A stretch of DNA of 64,000 bases from Streptomyces resistomycificus (GTDB taxonomy: Bacteria > Actinomycetota > Actinomycetes > Streptomycetales > Streptomycetaceae): assembly GCF_001514265.1 (NCBI RefSeq), contig NZ_KQ949010.1:1-64000 (forward strand), written 5' to 3'. Each line of letters opens with the position of its first letter. Position 1 is the stretch's first letter. A program made the position numbers and the translations under genes. The notes beneath the pieces are model-generated. The model worked only from the letters and a program-made list of their open reading frames with translations. It was not told where the DNA came from and did not search any database. This document shows positions 24,858 through 33,922 of this stretch, piece after piece.

Positions 24858-26558
24858 CTACCCGGAGGAGCCCCCGCTCAGGTCCCCGATCCACCCGGAA
24901 ACCTTGTCGACCAGGTCGCCGATCTGCTGCCAGTAGCTCTTGCCCGTGCCGATCCACTCCTGCAGGGGGCTCAGCTCCCAGACCAGCCAGCCCGCGACGA
25001 ACAGGATGACGATCGTGAAGAGGCAGCCCTTCAGACAGCCGAGGCCGGGGATCTTCATCGGGTTGGCGCTGCGCTGCCTCGGCTCCCGGGGCTCGCGCCG
25101 GGGCCGCTGGGGCTCCTGCTGCGGGGGCGGCGCGTAGCGCTGGGGCTGCGGCTGCTGACGGGGCTGCTGCTGCGGGGCGTACTGCTGCGGCTGTTGCTGC
25201 TGCGGATGGCCGTAGCCGGCCTGCGGCTGCTGCCGGGGCCTCTGCTGCTGGGGGCGCGGCTGTTGCTGCTGCGGCCGGGCGACCTGCCGCTGGGGGCGGC
25301 GGCGCAGCGGGTCCTGGCCGGGGTCGAGGTACTGGACCTGCGTCTGCTCGTTGCGGTCGCGGGCGGCGCGCAGCTGGTTCTGCCAGGGGTGCGGGTCCTC
25401 GGGCCCGGGCTGTCCGGGCTGCTGCCCCTGCTGCCCGCCCTGCTGGTGGGGCGACACCGGGGGCATCACGGCGGTCGGGTCGGCCGCGCCGCGGTTGGGG
25501 AGTACGGCGGTGGGGTCGGCGGCGCCGCCGGGGCCGCCGGTGTGCGGCATCACGTTGGTCGCGGCGTTCGGGTCGTAGGCGCCCGCGCCGTGCGGCAGGA
25601 CCTGCGTCGGGTCGGCGGCGCCGGGCGCGCCCGGGACGGCCGCCGGGGCCGGGTCGGGCGCCAGCAGCGTGCCGACCGCCTCGGCGGCGGCGATCTGCGC
25701 GGAGTTGGCGTGCACGCCGATGCCCTCGGCGACGGTCCGCAGGCCGCGGGCGAGGTTCTCGGCGCTGGGCCGCTCGGCGGGGTTCTTGCGCAGACAGCGC
25801 TCGATGACCGTCCAGAGCGGATCGGGAACCGTGGAGGGGCGGCGCGGCTCGGCGCTGAGGTGCTGGTGCAGGACCTCGAGGGCCGAGCCGCCGCCGAACG
25901 GGGGACGGCCGGTGACCAGCTCGTACATCAGGATGCCGGCGCCGTAGATGTCGACGGCGGAGGTCTGCGGCCGGCCCTCGGCGGACTCGGGCGCCACGTA
26001 CGCGGGCGTGCCGACGAACTCGTGGGTGCGGGTGAGGCCGGGCGAGTCGGCCAGCCGGGCGATGCCGAAGTCGGTCAGCATCGGGTGCATCTGGTCGCCG
26101 TACTGCTTGAGCAGGACGTTGGCGGGCTTCAGGTCGCGGTGGACGACACCGTCGGCATGGCTGGCGGCGAGCGCGTCGGCGATCTGGGCGGTGAGCAGGG
26201 CGGCGCCGACCGGTGTGAAGGGACCGTTCTCGCGCAGATAGCGGTGCAGGTCGGGGCCGTCGACGAGGTCCATGACCAGGGCGAGCAGATCGCCCTCGAC
26301 CACCAGGTCGCGCACCCGCACGATGTTCGGGTGGGTCAGGCGGAGCAGGACGGAGCGCTCCCGCAGGAACCGCATCACGATGTCGGGGTCGCTCGCGAGC
26401 TCCTCCTTGAGGACCTTGATCGCGACGGTCTCGCCGGGCTGGCCCTGCACGGCCGCCTCGGCGCCCGCGGTCTCGCGCTGGCGGGCTCGCCAGACGGTCC
26501 CCGTGGCGCCGCGTCCCAGCGGCTCCTCGAGGAAGTACTTGCTGCCTACCGGCCGCAC
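24858..26558 (-). CDS. pkaA: Ser/Thr protein kinase PkaA
   Basis: A 566-residue Hanks-type kinase. The Gly loop is LGRGATGTV, the ATP Lys is in VAIKVLKEE, and the catalytic loop is HRDLKPANV, followed by DFGIARL and GTPAYVAPE. The kinase domain ends near residue 290. A ~200-residue Ala/Pro/Gly then Gln/Pro/Arg-rich linker follows (runs such as QQQQPRPQQQ). A TM helix lies at ~512-529, with a ~35-residue external tail containing several Trp. It differs from PknB-type kinases in having no PASTA repeats. The N-terminal lobe has an unusual insert (ETAGAEAAVQGQPGETVAIK) between the Gly loop and the Lys. Confidence 0.9.
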   Translation of the reverse strand: MRPVGSKYFLEEPLGRGATGTVWRARQRETAGAEAAVQGQPGETVAIKVLKEELASDPDIVMRFLRERSVLLRLTHPNIVRVRDLVVEGDLLALVMDLVDGPDLHRYLRENGPFTPVGAALLTAQIADALAASHADGVVHRDLKPANVLLKQYGDQMHPMLTDFGIARLADSPGLTRTHEFVGTPAYVAPESAEGRPQTSAVDIYGAGILMYELVTGRPPFGGGSALEVLHQHLSAEPRRPSTVPDPLWTVIERCLRKNPAERPSAENLARGLRTVAEGIGVHANSAQIAAAEAVGTLLAPDPAPAAVPGAPGAADPTQVLPHGAGAYDPNAATNVMPHTGGPGGAADPTAVLPNRGAADPTAVMPPVSPHQQGGQQGQQPGQPGPEDPHPWQNQLRAARDRNEQTQVQYLDPGQDPLRRRPQRQVARPQQQQPRPQQQRPRQQPQAGYGHPQQQQPQQYAPQQQPRQQPQPQRYAPPPQQEPQRPRREPREPRQRSANPMKIPGLGCLKGCLFTIVILFVAGWLVWELSPLQEWIGTGKSYWQQIGDLVDKVSGWIGDLSGGSSG

Positions 26559-26993
26559 GTCATGCGCTCCCTGTTGCTGTGCTTGCTTACCTGGTCCCTA
26601 CACCGGAGTCCGGTGTGTTAGTGGGTGTTCCGACCCACTGTAGTGCCGCCCTCCTGAGCATCGGGTCCCGTCTTTCTGTGCGTCTTACGTACCGGTTCCC
26701 GTGCGCGTTCGAAGGAAAGACGCTCTACTCGATCCCGTTGGTTGCCACAGCCGGGCTTGAGTGATCTCAAGTGGTCACCGGTCGGGCACTGGTCAGGCAC
26801 TTTTACGGGCAGAGCCGACCAATCAAGATCATTTGATGATGGGCGGCGGGCACTTTGTCAGTGGCAGGTGCGAGGATGCCTCCAGTACTGGCCGACGTGC
26901 TCGTGGTGGTGGGGGAAGTCCGCGGTGGGTGACCGCGGAGCGGCTTCGTCCTCTTGTCCCCGGGCGCCCGCGCAGAAGGGACCGCTGTCGGCG
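26559..26993. other. Divergent control region between pkaA and the FHA/FtsK gene
   Basis: No gene is supported. Near pkaA lie a perfect dyad ACACCGGA-G-TCCGGTGT (26600-26616) and TGGGT-N6-ACCCA just after it, both candidate operators or leader hairpins. The rest has scattered A+T-rich patches (26700-26850) that should hold the two promoters, but no clear consensus pair. Confidence 0.4.
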
Positions 26994-29900
26994 ATGCAGA
27001 TCCGGCTGACCGTCGTAGACCCGCTGGGCACGCCCGACCGGGCCCAGGGCCGCGCAGCGAGCTGCGACGTGCTGGTCACCGCGCCCGCGGGCACCGCCCT
27101 GGCCGCGGTGGCGTCGGCGCTCGCCTCGGCACTCCCCTCGGAGTCGGGCACCCCGCCGGAGCGCGGCCGCGAGTCCGGCGGCGGCCCGGTCGTGCTGTAC
27201 GCGGGAGCGGAACGCCTCGACAACCAGCGCTGCACCCTGGGCGAGCCCCCGCTGATCGACGGCGCCGTGCTGTCCCTGGGCGCTCCCGGCGAACCGGAGC
27301 CCCACCCCGAGCTGGACGACGCCCCGACCCGGCTGCACGTGGTCGCGGGCCCGGACGCCGGCGGGGTCCACCTCCTGCACGGCGGGCAGATCCACATCGG
27401 CCGTTCCGCCGACGCCGACGTCCCGCTCGACGACCCGGACGTCTCCCGCCTGCACTGCGCGGTGACGGTCGGTTCCGACGGCCGCGTCTCGGTCGCCGAC
27501 CTCGACTCCACGAACGGCACCACGCTGGACGGCACCCGCGTGGGCGCCCGCCCGGTGCGCTTCACGCCGGGCGCGCTGCTGCGGATCGGCGAGTCGGCCC
27601 TGCGGCTGGCCCCGGCCGGCGGCCCCGGCTCGCGCGTGCCGACGACTCCTGACGGAGAGGGGCAGGTGCGGGTGCCCACCGGCGACGGAGACGGACCGGC
27701 ACAGGCTCCCGCGTCGGACGTCGGCCCCACCCCCTCCGGCAGGACGTATCACGCGTACGGCGCGGCGGGCTGGGGCGCCTCGACCGGCACTCCGGGAGCA
27801 CAGGGCCACGCCCCCGCCGAAGCACCCCGCGTGGTGCCGGGCCAGGGCGGCGCACCGCACGTCGAGACCGAGGGAGCCCGCCCGTTCGGCCGGACGAGCG
27901 CCGTCCCCGGGGGCGGCCCCGGCGCGTTCCCTGGCGACAGCGGGGCGACCCACGCCGGGCGGTTCGGGGTGGGCGCGGCGGCCGGGGCCGACGACCCGGC
28001 GAGCGACGGCCGCGGGCGGACGCGCCAAGGCCCGCCCGGAGCGGGCACCGGTGCACCACCCCTCGCCGGCGGCGGACGCGCCGACGCCCCCGCACCGCAC
28101 GGCACCCACCCCGGCGAGGACCACGCCCACAGCCGGACGGACGGCGGCCAGGGCCCCGGCGAAGCGGACTTCCGCACGGACCCCGCGAGCGCCACGGACC
28201 CCGCGAGCGCCACGGACCCGGCGGGCGCCCCCGACTCCGGTCGTCGCAAAGGGACCCCCCTGCGCGGGACCGACGTGCCGCCGGGCGTCCGCAAGCGCGG
28301 CGGGCTCTCCGCGTGGGCGCGCCGGCTCACCGGCGCGCGCGGCGAGCAGGAGCCGACCGGGCGCGAGAGGTACGACGAGACCGGCGAGACCGCCTACTCC
28401 GCCCACTCCGCCTCGCAGTCCACGCCTCCGCCCCCTTCCGCCCAGGCCCCCGAGACCTGGCCGGACCCGGCGTCGCTGCTGCTGACCGCGCTGGGCCCCG
28501 GGCCGCGGCTGTGGGAGCGCGGACCGGGCCACCCGGAGGCGCTCACCGTGCGGCTGGGCACGGCCGACCGGGCGGCGCCCGACGGCTCGGGGCTGCTGCC
28601 CGCCGTGCCGGTGACCGCCGATCTGCGGGAGGCCGGGGCGCTGGGGCTGGCGGGGCCTCGCGAGCGGCTCGCGGGGCTGGCCCGTGCGGTGGTCGCCCAG
28701 TTGGCGGCGCTGCACTCCCCCGACGCCCTGGAGATCGTCCTGATCAGCACGGACCGCTCCCGGCCCGTGGCGGAGCGCACCGCCGAGTGGTCCTGGCTGG
28801 GCTGGCTGCCGCATCTGCGCCCGGGACACGGCCAGGACTGCCGCCTCCTCCTCGCCTACGACCGCGAACAGGCCACGGCCCGCACCGACGAACTGCTGCG
28901 CCGGCTGGAGGACCACCTGGCGGAGACGGCCGTCCCCGGCCGTCCGACTAGGGCCGCGCGGACGCGCCCCGACGGCGGGGCGCGCGCCACCGCGTCCGCT
29001 GACAGCGCCACGCGGCACGCCGACGCGTCGGACAGTGGACCCGGCGCGGACACCGCCGGCGACCGCCCCGTGCCGCCCCGGAGCGCCACCAGCCGCCCCT
29101 CCTGGGCCCGGGACGACGACGCGGCGGGGGACAGCGCCCAGTTCCCCGGGCCGTACACCGTGGTCGTCGTGGACGGCGACCCCGGCGGCGCCGCGGTGCG
29201 CGAGGCCGTGGCACGGCTGGCCCACGAGGGCCCGCGGGCCGGCATACACGTCGTGTGCCTCGCCGAGACGGCCCCCGCGTCGCCCGCCTCCCCCGTGACG
29301 GAGACCTACGAGGCGGCCTGCGCCGCGGCGCCGGCCTTCCGTGAGTGCGGTGCCGTGGCGCTGCTGAGCGGCGACGTGGCGACGGCACTGCGGCTGATGC
29401 GGGTGGCCCGGGCGGGCACGGCCACCGGCGCACCGGTGGCGCGGGCCGGGTCCGCAGCGGCGCCGGACGACTCCAGGCCCCGTACCGACACGTCCCGCAC
29501 CGACGCGCCCCGCACCCAGGCACCCCGGTCGGACACGTCCCGGTCGGACACGTCCCGGTCTGACACATCCCGGTCGGAGACACCCCGCACCGACGCGTCC
29601 CGATCCACCGCGTCCCGGACCGACGCATCCCGGAGCGACGCGTCCCGGAGCGACGCGTCCCGATCCACCGCGTCCCGGACCGACGCGTCTCGGACCGGCA
29701 CCGCGGGCCCTGCGGGCCATGGCACCGTCGGCCCCGTCGGCCCCGTGGGCCACGGCACCGTCGCCGCCGTGGACGCCGTCTCGCTCGCCTGGGCCGAGCG
29801 GTTCGCGCGGGCCCTGGCACCGCTGCGGGCGGAGGGCACCGCCGGTGAGCGGCACACCCGTGTGTCGGCGCCGCTGCCCCTGGCGGCCCGGCTGCTCGAC

Positions 29901-31031
29901 GAGTTGGGGCTGGCCAGGGCCACCCCGGCGTCCCTGATGGCCCGTTGGGCGGACGCGGCCGACGACACGGAGTCGATCGGCGGAAGGGCCTGGGCGGTGC
30001 TCGGCGCCGGACCCCGCGGGCCGGTCTGCGCCGACCTCGCGCTGGACGGCCCGCACCTGCTGATCGAGGGACCGGCCGGCAGCGGCCGTACGGAGCTGCT
30101 GCGGGCCGTCGTCGCGTCGCTCGCCGCCGCCGAGCGCCCCGACCGGCTGGGCGTCGTGCTGATCGACGGCCGGGACAGCGTGGGCACGGACGGCGGCGGC
30201 CACGGCGAGGGCCTGCGCGTCTGTACGGACGTACCGCACGTCACCACCCACCTCACCGCCAACGACCCCGTGCGCATGCGCGAGTTCGCCCAGTCCCTGA
30301 GCGCCGAGCTGAAGCGGCGCGCGGAGTTGCTCGGGCGGTCCGACTTCGCCGAGTGGCACACCGGGCGCGAGGTGTCGGGCCGCATAGTCAGCCAGCGGAC
30401 CCCGCCGGCCCGCGGCGCGTCCAACGGCACGGAGCACACCGGGGATCTGGACGCCCCGCCGAGCTCCACCATCCGGCTGCGCCCGGCGGCCGCGCGCCGC
30501 CGTGCGGAGGCCGTACCGCCGTTGCCCCGCCTCGTCGTGGTCGTCGACGACCTGGACGCCCTGGTCTCCCCCGCCCTGGGCTCTCCGGGCAGGCCCGCGG
30601 CGGGTTCGGTGATACGCGCCCTGGAGGCCGTGGCCCGCGAGGGCGAGCGCCTCGGCGTGCATCTGGTGGCCGCGGCGGGCGTCGGCGGGCGTACGGCCCA
30701 GTCGGACCCGGCCCGTCTGGCCACCCTCCGCGTCACACTGGAGTCCCCGACCCCGGGGCCCGAGGAACCGGCTCCCGGTCGTGGACGCCTGACTTGGGCG
30801 GACGGACGGCTGACCGCCTTCCAGGGCGGCCGGGTGACGGGCCGTATCCCGCGCACGGCGACCCTCCGGCCGACGGTGGTCCCCGTGGAGTGGGAGCGGA
30901 TGGGCGACCCCCCGACCCGGCGCCCGGTGCGGGAGTTGGGCAACGGCCCGACGGATCTCGCGTTGCTGGCGAGCGCTCTGGAGAGGGCGGCGCGGGAGGT
31001 CGCGGCGACGGAGGTGCCGTCACTCCTGTAG
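26994..31031 (+). CDS. FHA-domain FtsK/SpoIIIE-like protein
   Basis: A 1345-residue protein. The ATG at 26994 follows GAAGGGA. An N-terminal ~90-residue domain could be ubiquitin-like. The FHA domain (~115-190) has GRSADADV, SRLHC and STNGT. A ~300-residue Gly/Pro/Asp-rich linker precedes a degenerate ATPase-like region (~500-820). It is interrupted by a Ser-Arg-Thr-Asp repeat (~829-903). A second FtsK/EssC-type P-loop module follows: GPAGSGRT (~1026-1033) and Walker B LVVVVDDLD (~1180). The Walker A Lys is replaced by Arg. FHA domains bind phosphothreonine, and the gene is divergent from pkaA and near pkaB, so the protein may be a kinase substrate or reader. It resembles EccC/EssC-family proteins but no esx genes are nearby. 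Confidence 0.75.
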   Translation: MQIRLTVVDPLGTPDRAQGRAASCDVLVTAPAGTALAAVASALASALPSESGTPPERGRESGGGPVVLYAGAERLDNQRCTLGEPPLIDGAVLSLGAPGEPEPHPELDDAPTRLHVVAGPDAGGVHLLHGGQIHIGRSADADVPLDDPDVSRLHCAVTVGSDGRVSVADLDSTNGTTLDGTRVGARPVRFTPGALLRIGESALRLAPAGGPGSRVPTTPDGEGQVRVPTGDGDGPAQAPASDVGPTPSGRTYHAYGAAGWGASTGTPGAQGHAPAEAPRVVPGQGGAPHVETEGARPFGRTSAVPGGGPGAFPGDSGATHAGRFGVGAAAGADDPASDGRGRTRQGPPGAGTGAPPLAGGGRADAPAPHGTHPGEDHAHSRTDGGQGPGEADFRTDPASATDPASATDPAGAPDSGRRKGTPLRGTDVPPGVRKRGGLSAWARRLTGARGEQEPTGRERYDETGETAYSAHSASQSTPPPPSAQAPETWPDPASLLLTALGPGPRLWERGPGHPEALTVRLGTADRAAPDGSGLLPAVPVTADLREAGALGLAGPRERLAGLARAVVAQLAALHSPDALEIVLISTDRSRPVAERTAEWSWLGWLPHLRPGHGQDCRLLLAYDREQATARTDELLRRLEDHLAETAVPGRPTRAARTRPDGGARATASADSATRHADASDSGPGADTAGDRPVPPRSATSRPSWARDDDAAGDSAQFPGPYTVVVVDGDPGGAAVREAVARLAHEGPRAGIHVVCLAETAPASPASPVTETYEAACAAAPAFRECGAVALLSGDVATALRLMRVARAGTATGAPVARAGSAAAPDDSRPRTDTSRTDAPRTQAPRSDTSRSDTSRSDTSRSETPRTDASRSTASRTDASRSDASRSDASRSTASRTDASRTGTAGPAGHGTVGPVGPVGHGTVAAVDAVSLAWAERFARALAPLRAEGTAGERHTRVSAPLPLAARLLDELGLARATPASLMARWADAADDTESIGGRAWAVLGAGPRGPVCADLALDGPHLLIEGPAGSGRTELLRAVVASLAAAERPDRLGVVLIDGRDSVGTDGGGHGEGLRVCTDVPHVTTHLTANDPVRMREFAQSLSAELKRRAELLGRSDFAEWHTGREVSGRIVSQRTPPARGASNGTEHTGDLDAPPSSTIRLRPAAARRRAEAVPPLPRLVVVVDDLDALVSPALGSPGRPAAGSVIRALEAVAREGERLGVHLVAAAGVGGRTAQSDPARLATLRVTLESPTPGPEEPAPGRGRLTWADGRLTAFQGGRVTGRIPRTATLRPTVVPVEWERMGDPPTRRPVRELGNGPTDLALLASALERAAREVAATEVPSLL
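29478..29702 (+). repeat. 15-bp minisatellite (pentapeptide repeat) in the FHA/FtsK gene
   Basis: Fifteen tandem 15-bp units encode (S/P)-R-(T/S)-(D/T/E/Q/G)-(T/A). Neighbouring units such as SRSDT-SRSDT and SRSDA-SRSDA are nearly identical in DNA, and the block SRSTA-SRTDA recurs, showing higher-order duplication. Each unit adds Ser/Thr residues in a basic context, which are potential phosphorylation sites. Confidence 0.9.
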
Positions 31032-31197
31032 TGCCGCTCGGCGTCGCTCGGTCGAACGCGGGGCGCCTGGTCACAGGGAGATCACGATCCCCCGCCTGAC
31101 ACAGGACGCGCCCTTGCGACCCCAACCACCCAGGCGTAGACCAGACCGCACGGGACAGCGCTCGCACGTTCGACGAGGAACGAAGAACGGGGTCGTG

Positions 31198-32574
31198 ATG
31201 CGTAGCACGAGCAGCACCAACGGGAAGCACAGGGCCGCACGTACCGCAGCCACCCTCATCGCGGGGGCCCTCGCGCTCTCGCTCACCGCCTGCGGCAGCG
31301 GCGACGACAAGAGCGATGACAGCAACGAGACCGGCACGGAGACGGGCACCACCGTCACCCTCCCCAAACTGGACGGCAAGAGCCTGGAGGTGGCCGCCGT
31401 CTGGAGCGGCGCCGAGCAGGCCAACTTCAAGAAGGTTCTCGCGGAGTTCGAGAAGCGGACCGGTGCGAAGGTGACCTTCGTGCCCGCGCAGGACCCGATC
31501 ATCAACTTCCTCGGCTCCAAGGTCGCGGGCGGCCAGCCGCCGGACGTCGCGATGCTCCCGCAGCCGGGCGCCATCAAGCAGGCCGTGGACAAGAAGTGGG
31601 CCAAGCCGCTCGGCGCCGAGGCCCTGAAGGAACTGCGGGAGAACTACTCGCAGGGCTGGCAGGACATCGGCAAGGTCGGCGGCGAGCAGTACGGCGTCTA
31701 CTACAAGGCCGCCAACAAGTCGCTGATCTGGTACAACGCCACGGTCTTCGAGAACGCGGGCGCCACCGAGCCCAAGACCTGGGACGAGTTGCTCACCACC
31801 GCGCAGACGGTCTACGACTCCGGTGTCACACCGTTCTCCGTCGGCGGCGCCGAGGGCTGGACGCTGACCGACTGGTTCGAGAACGTCTACCTCTCGCAGG
31901 CGGGTCCGGAGAAGTACGACCAACTGGCCAAGCACGAGATCAAGTGGACGGACCCGTCCGTGAAGGACGCGCTGACCACGCTCGCGCAGGTCTGGGGCAA
32001 GAAGGACTACGTCGCCGGCGGCGCGACCGGAGCCCTGCAGACCGACTTCCCGGCCTCGGTGACGCAGACCTTCACCGGCGGCGACCAGCCGAAGGCGGGC
32101 ATGGTCTACGAGGGTGACTTCGCGCAGGTCAACATCGTGCAGGCGGGCGCGAAGGTCGGCACGGACGCGAAGGTGTTCCCCTTCCCGGCCGTGGGCGACG
32201 CCGCACCCGTGGTCTCCGGCGGCGACGCGGCGGTGATCCTCAAGGACTCCGAGGCCGCGCAGGCACTGGCGACATTCCTCGCCTCCCCGGACGCGGCCGT
32301 CGTCCAGGCGAAGCTGGGCGGATACCTCTCGCCGAACAAGAACGTGCCGGAGTCGGCGTATCCGAACGCGGTGCAGCAGAAGATGGCCAAGGCGCTGATC
32401 GCGGCCGGTGACGACTTCCGCTTCGACATGTCCGACCAGGCCCCGCAGGCCTTCGGCGGCACGCCCGGCAAGGGCGAGTGGAAGGCGCTGCAGGACTTCC
32501 TGAAGAACCCGAAGGACATCGCCGGTACCCAGCAGAAACTGGAGGCCGACGCGGCGGCGGCCTACGGCGGCTGA
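31198..32574 (+). CDS. Sugar ABC transporter substrate-binding lipoprotein
   Basis: A 458-residue family-1 solute-binding protein. The signal peptide ends in the lipobox LTAC with Cys32 as lipid anchor, followed by an acidic Ser/Asp/Thr tether. The mature domain has typical carbohydrate-binding features (VWSGAEQANFKKVLAEFEKR, SVGGAEGWTLTDWFEN). It resembles AglE-type alpha-glucoside binding proteins, though the substrate cannot be read from sequence. Two permease genes follow at 4 bp and then overlapping, forming one operon. No ATPase gene is present; in Streptomyces such importers usually share the MsiK ATPase encoded elsewhere. Confidence 0.9.
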   Translation: MRSTSSTNGKHRAARTAATLIAGALALSLTACGSGDDKSDDSNETGTETGTTVTLPKLDGKSLEVAAVWSGAEQANFKKVLAEFEKRTGAKVTFVPAQDPIINFLGSKVAGGQPPDVAMLPQPGAIKQAVDKKWAKPLGAEALKELRENYSQGWQDIGKVGGEQYGVYYKAANKSLIWYNATVFENAGATEPKTWDELLTTAQTVYDSGVTPFSVGGAEGWTLTDWFENVYLSQAGPEKYDQLAKHEIKWTDPSVKDALTTLAQVWGKKDYVAGGATGALQTDFPASVTQTFTGGDQPKAGMVYEGDFAQVNIVQAGAKVGTDAKVFPFPAVGDAAPVVSGGDAAVILKDSEAAQALATFLASPDAAVVQAKLGGYLSPNKNVPESAYPNAVQQKMAKALIAAGDDFRFDMSDQAPQAFGGTPGKGEWKALQDFLKNPKDIAGTQQKLEADAAAAYGG

Positions 32575-32578
32575 CGCG

Positions 32579-33922
32579 ATGACGACCGCCACCGCGGCAG
32601 GGGGCGCTCCGCCCCCTGCCGCACCCAAGTCGCGCAAGAGCGTGACCGGCACCCGCAAGACCGTGGCAGCGCTCTTCCTGCTGCCCGCTCTCGTGCTGCT
32701 GGGCGCGCTCGTGGTCTACCCGATCGGGTACTCGGTCGTCCGCAGTTTCTACGACCAGACCGGTGACGGCTTCGCCGGTTTCGACAACTACGAGGCGCTG
32801 TTCACCGACGACGGCATCCGTACCGCGCTGAAGAACAACGTCATCTGGGTGGTGTTCGCGCCGACGGTCGCCACCGCGCTCGGTCTGATCTTCGCGGTGC
32901 TGACCGAACGGGTGCGCTGGGGCACGGCGTTCAAGCTGATCGTCTTCATGCCGATGGCGATCTCGATGCTGGCCGCGGGCATCATCTTCCGGCTCGTCTA
33001 CGACCAGGACCCGGACAAGGGCGTGGCGAACGCGGTGTGGGTGGGTGTCCACGACACGTTCGCCGAGTCGTCCGCGTTCCCCAAGGCGCACCCGGGCCGC
33101 GACTCGCCGCTCGTGGCGCGGCAGGGCGACTTCGTCACCAAGGCGACCGTCAGCACCGGCGACACGGTCCTGCTGCCCCTCGTGGGTGTCGCCCCCGACC
33201 AGATGCCGGGTGACGCGAAGCCTGCCGTGGCGCCGCGGGGCGACCCGGGAAAGATCACCGGCACCACCTGGCAGGACTTCACCCGCGGCAAGGGTGTGGG
33301 CAACCTCGGCGCGCCCGACCCGTCCGAGCTCGGCTATCCGGGCATGAAGGTCGAGGCGGTGAAGGACGGCAGGGTCGTCGCGTCCACCAAGGCCGCCGCC
33401 GACGGCACCTTCACGCTCCCGGCAGCCGCAGACGGGGCCCAACTCCGGCTTCCCGCCGACAACTTCAAGGAGCCGTACAACGGCCTGGACTGGCTCGGCC
33501 CGTCCCTGGTCACGCCCGCGATCATCGGGTCGTACATCTGGATGTGGGCCGGGTTCGCGATGGTGCTGATCGCGGCCGGGCTGGCCGGGATGCCGCGTGA
33601 ACTACTGGAGGCGGCCCGGGTGGACGGTGCGAACGAGTGGCAGGTGTTCCGCAGGGTCACGGTGCCGCTGCTGGCGCCGGTGCTCGCGGTCGTCACGGTC
33701 ACGTTGATGATCAATGTTCTGAAGGTCTTCGACCTGGTGTTCATCATCGCGCCGGGCTCCTCGCAGGACGACGCCAACGTCCTCGCGCTGGAGCTGTACC
33801 GAAAGGGCTTCTCCGAGGACCAGCCGGGTGTCGCCAGCGCCATCTCGGTGTTCCTGCTCCTCCTCGTCATCCCGGTGATGTGTTTCAACATTCGTCGGCT
33901 CAGGCGGGAGGTACGGCGATGA
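32579..33922 (+). CDS. Sugar ABC transporter permease with large extracytoplasmic insert
   Basis: A 447-residue MalF/AglF-like permease. The first three helices (~27-145) and the last helices (~300-447) are standard, with the EAA loop EAARVDGANEWQVFRRVTVP. Between them lies an insertion of ~140 residues (about 150-290: VGVHDTFAES, LLPLVGVAPDQMP, then a beta-rich MKVEAVKDGRVVASTKAAAD), predicted to face outside. Ordinary permeases of this type are ~300 residues. AglF-like proteins are known to carry extra periplasmic segments. The insert may contact the binding protein or the substrate. It starts 4 bp after the binding-protein gene. Confidence 0.88.
   Translation: MTTATAAGGAPPPAAPKSRKSVTGTRKTVAALFLLPALVLLGALVVYPIGYSVVRSFYDQTGDGFAGFDNYEALFTDDGIRTALKNNVIWVVFAPTVATALGLIFAVLTERVRWGTAFKLIVFMPMAISMLAAGIIFRLVYDQDPDKGVANAVWVGVHDTFAESSAFPKAHPGRDSPLVARQGDFVTKATVSTGDTVLLPLVGVAPDQMPGDAKPAVAPRGDPGKITGTTWQDFTRGKGVGNLGAPDPSELGYPGMKVEAVKDGRVVASTKAAADGTFTLPAAADGAQLRLPADNFKEPYNGLDWLGPSLVTPAIIGSYIWMWAGFAMVLIAAGLAGMPRELLEAARVDGANEWQVFRRVTVPLLAPVLAVVTVTLMINVLKVFDLVFIIAPGSSQDDANVLALELYRKGFSEDQPGVASAISVFLLLLVIPVMCFNIRRLRREVRR

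Noticed and set aside
26829..30662. Very long minus-strand frame opposite the FHA/FtsK gene
   Set aside because: Arg/Gly/Ala-rich shadow frame; the plus strand has FHA and P-loop motifs.
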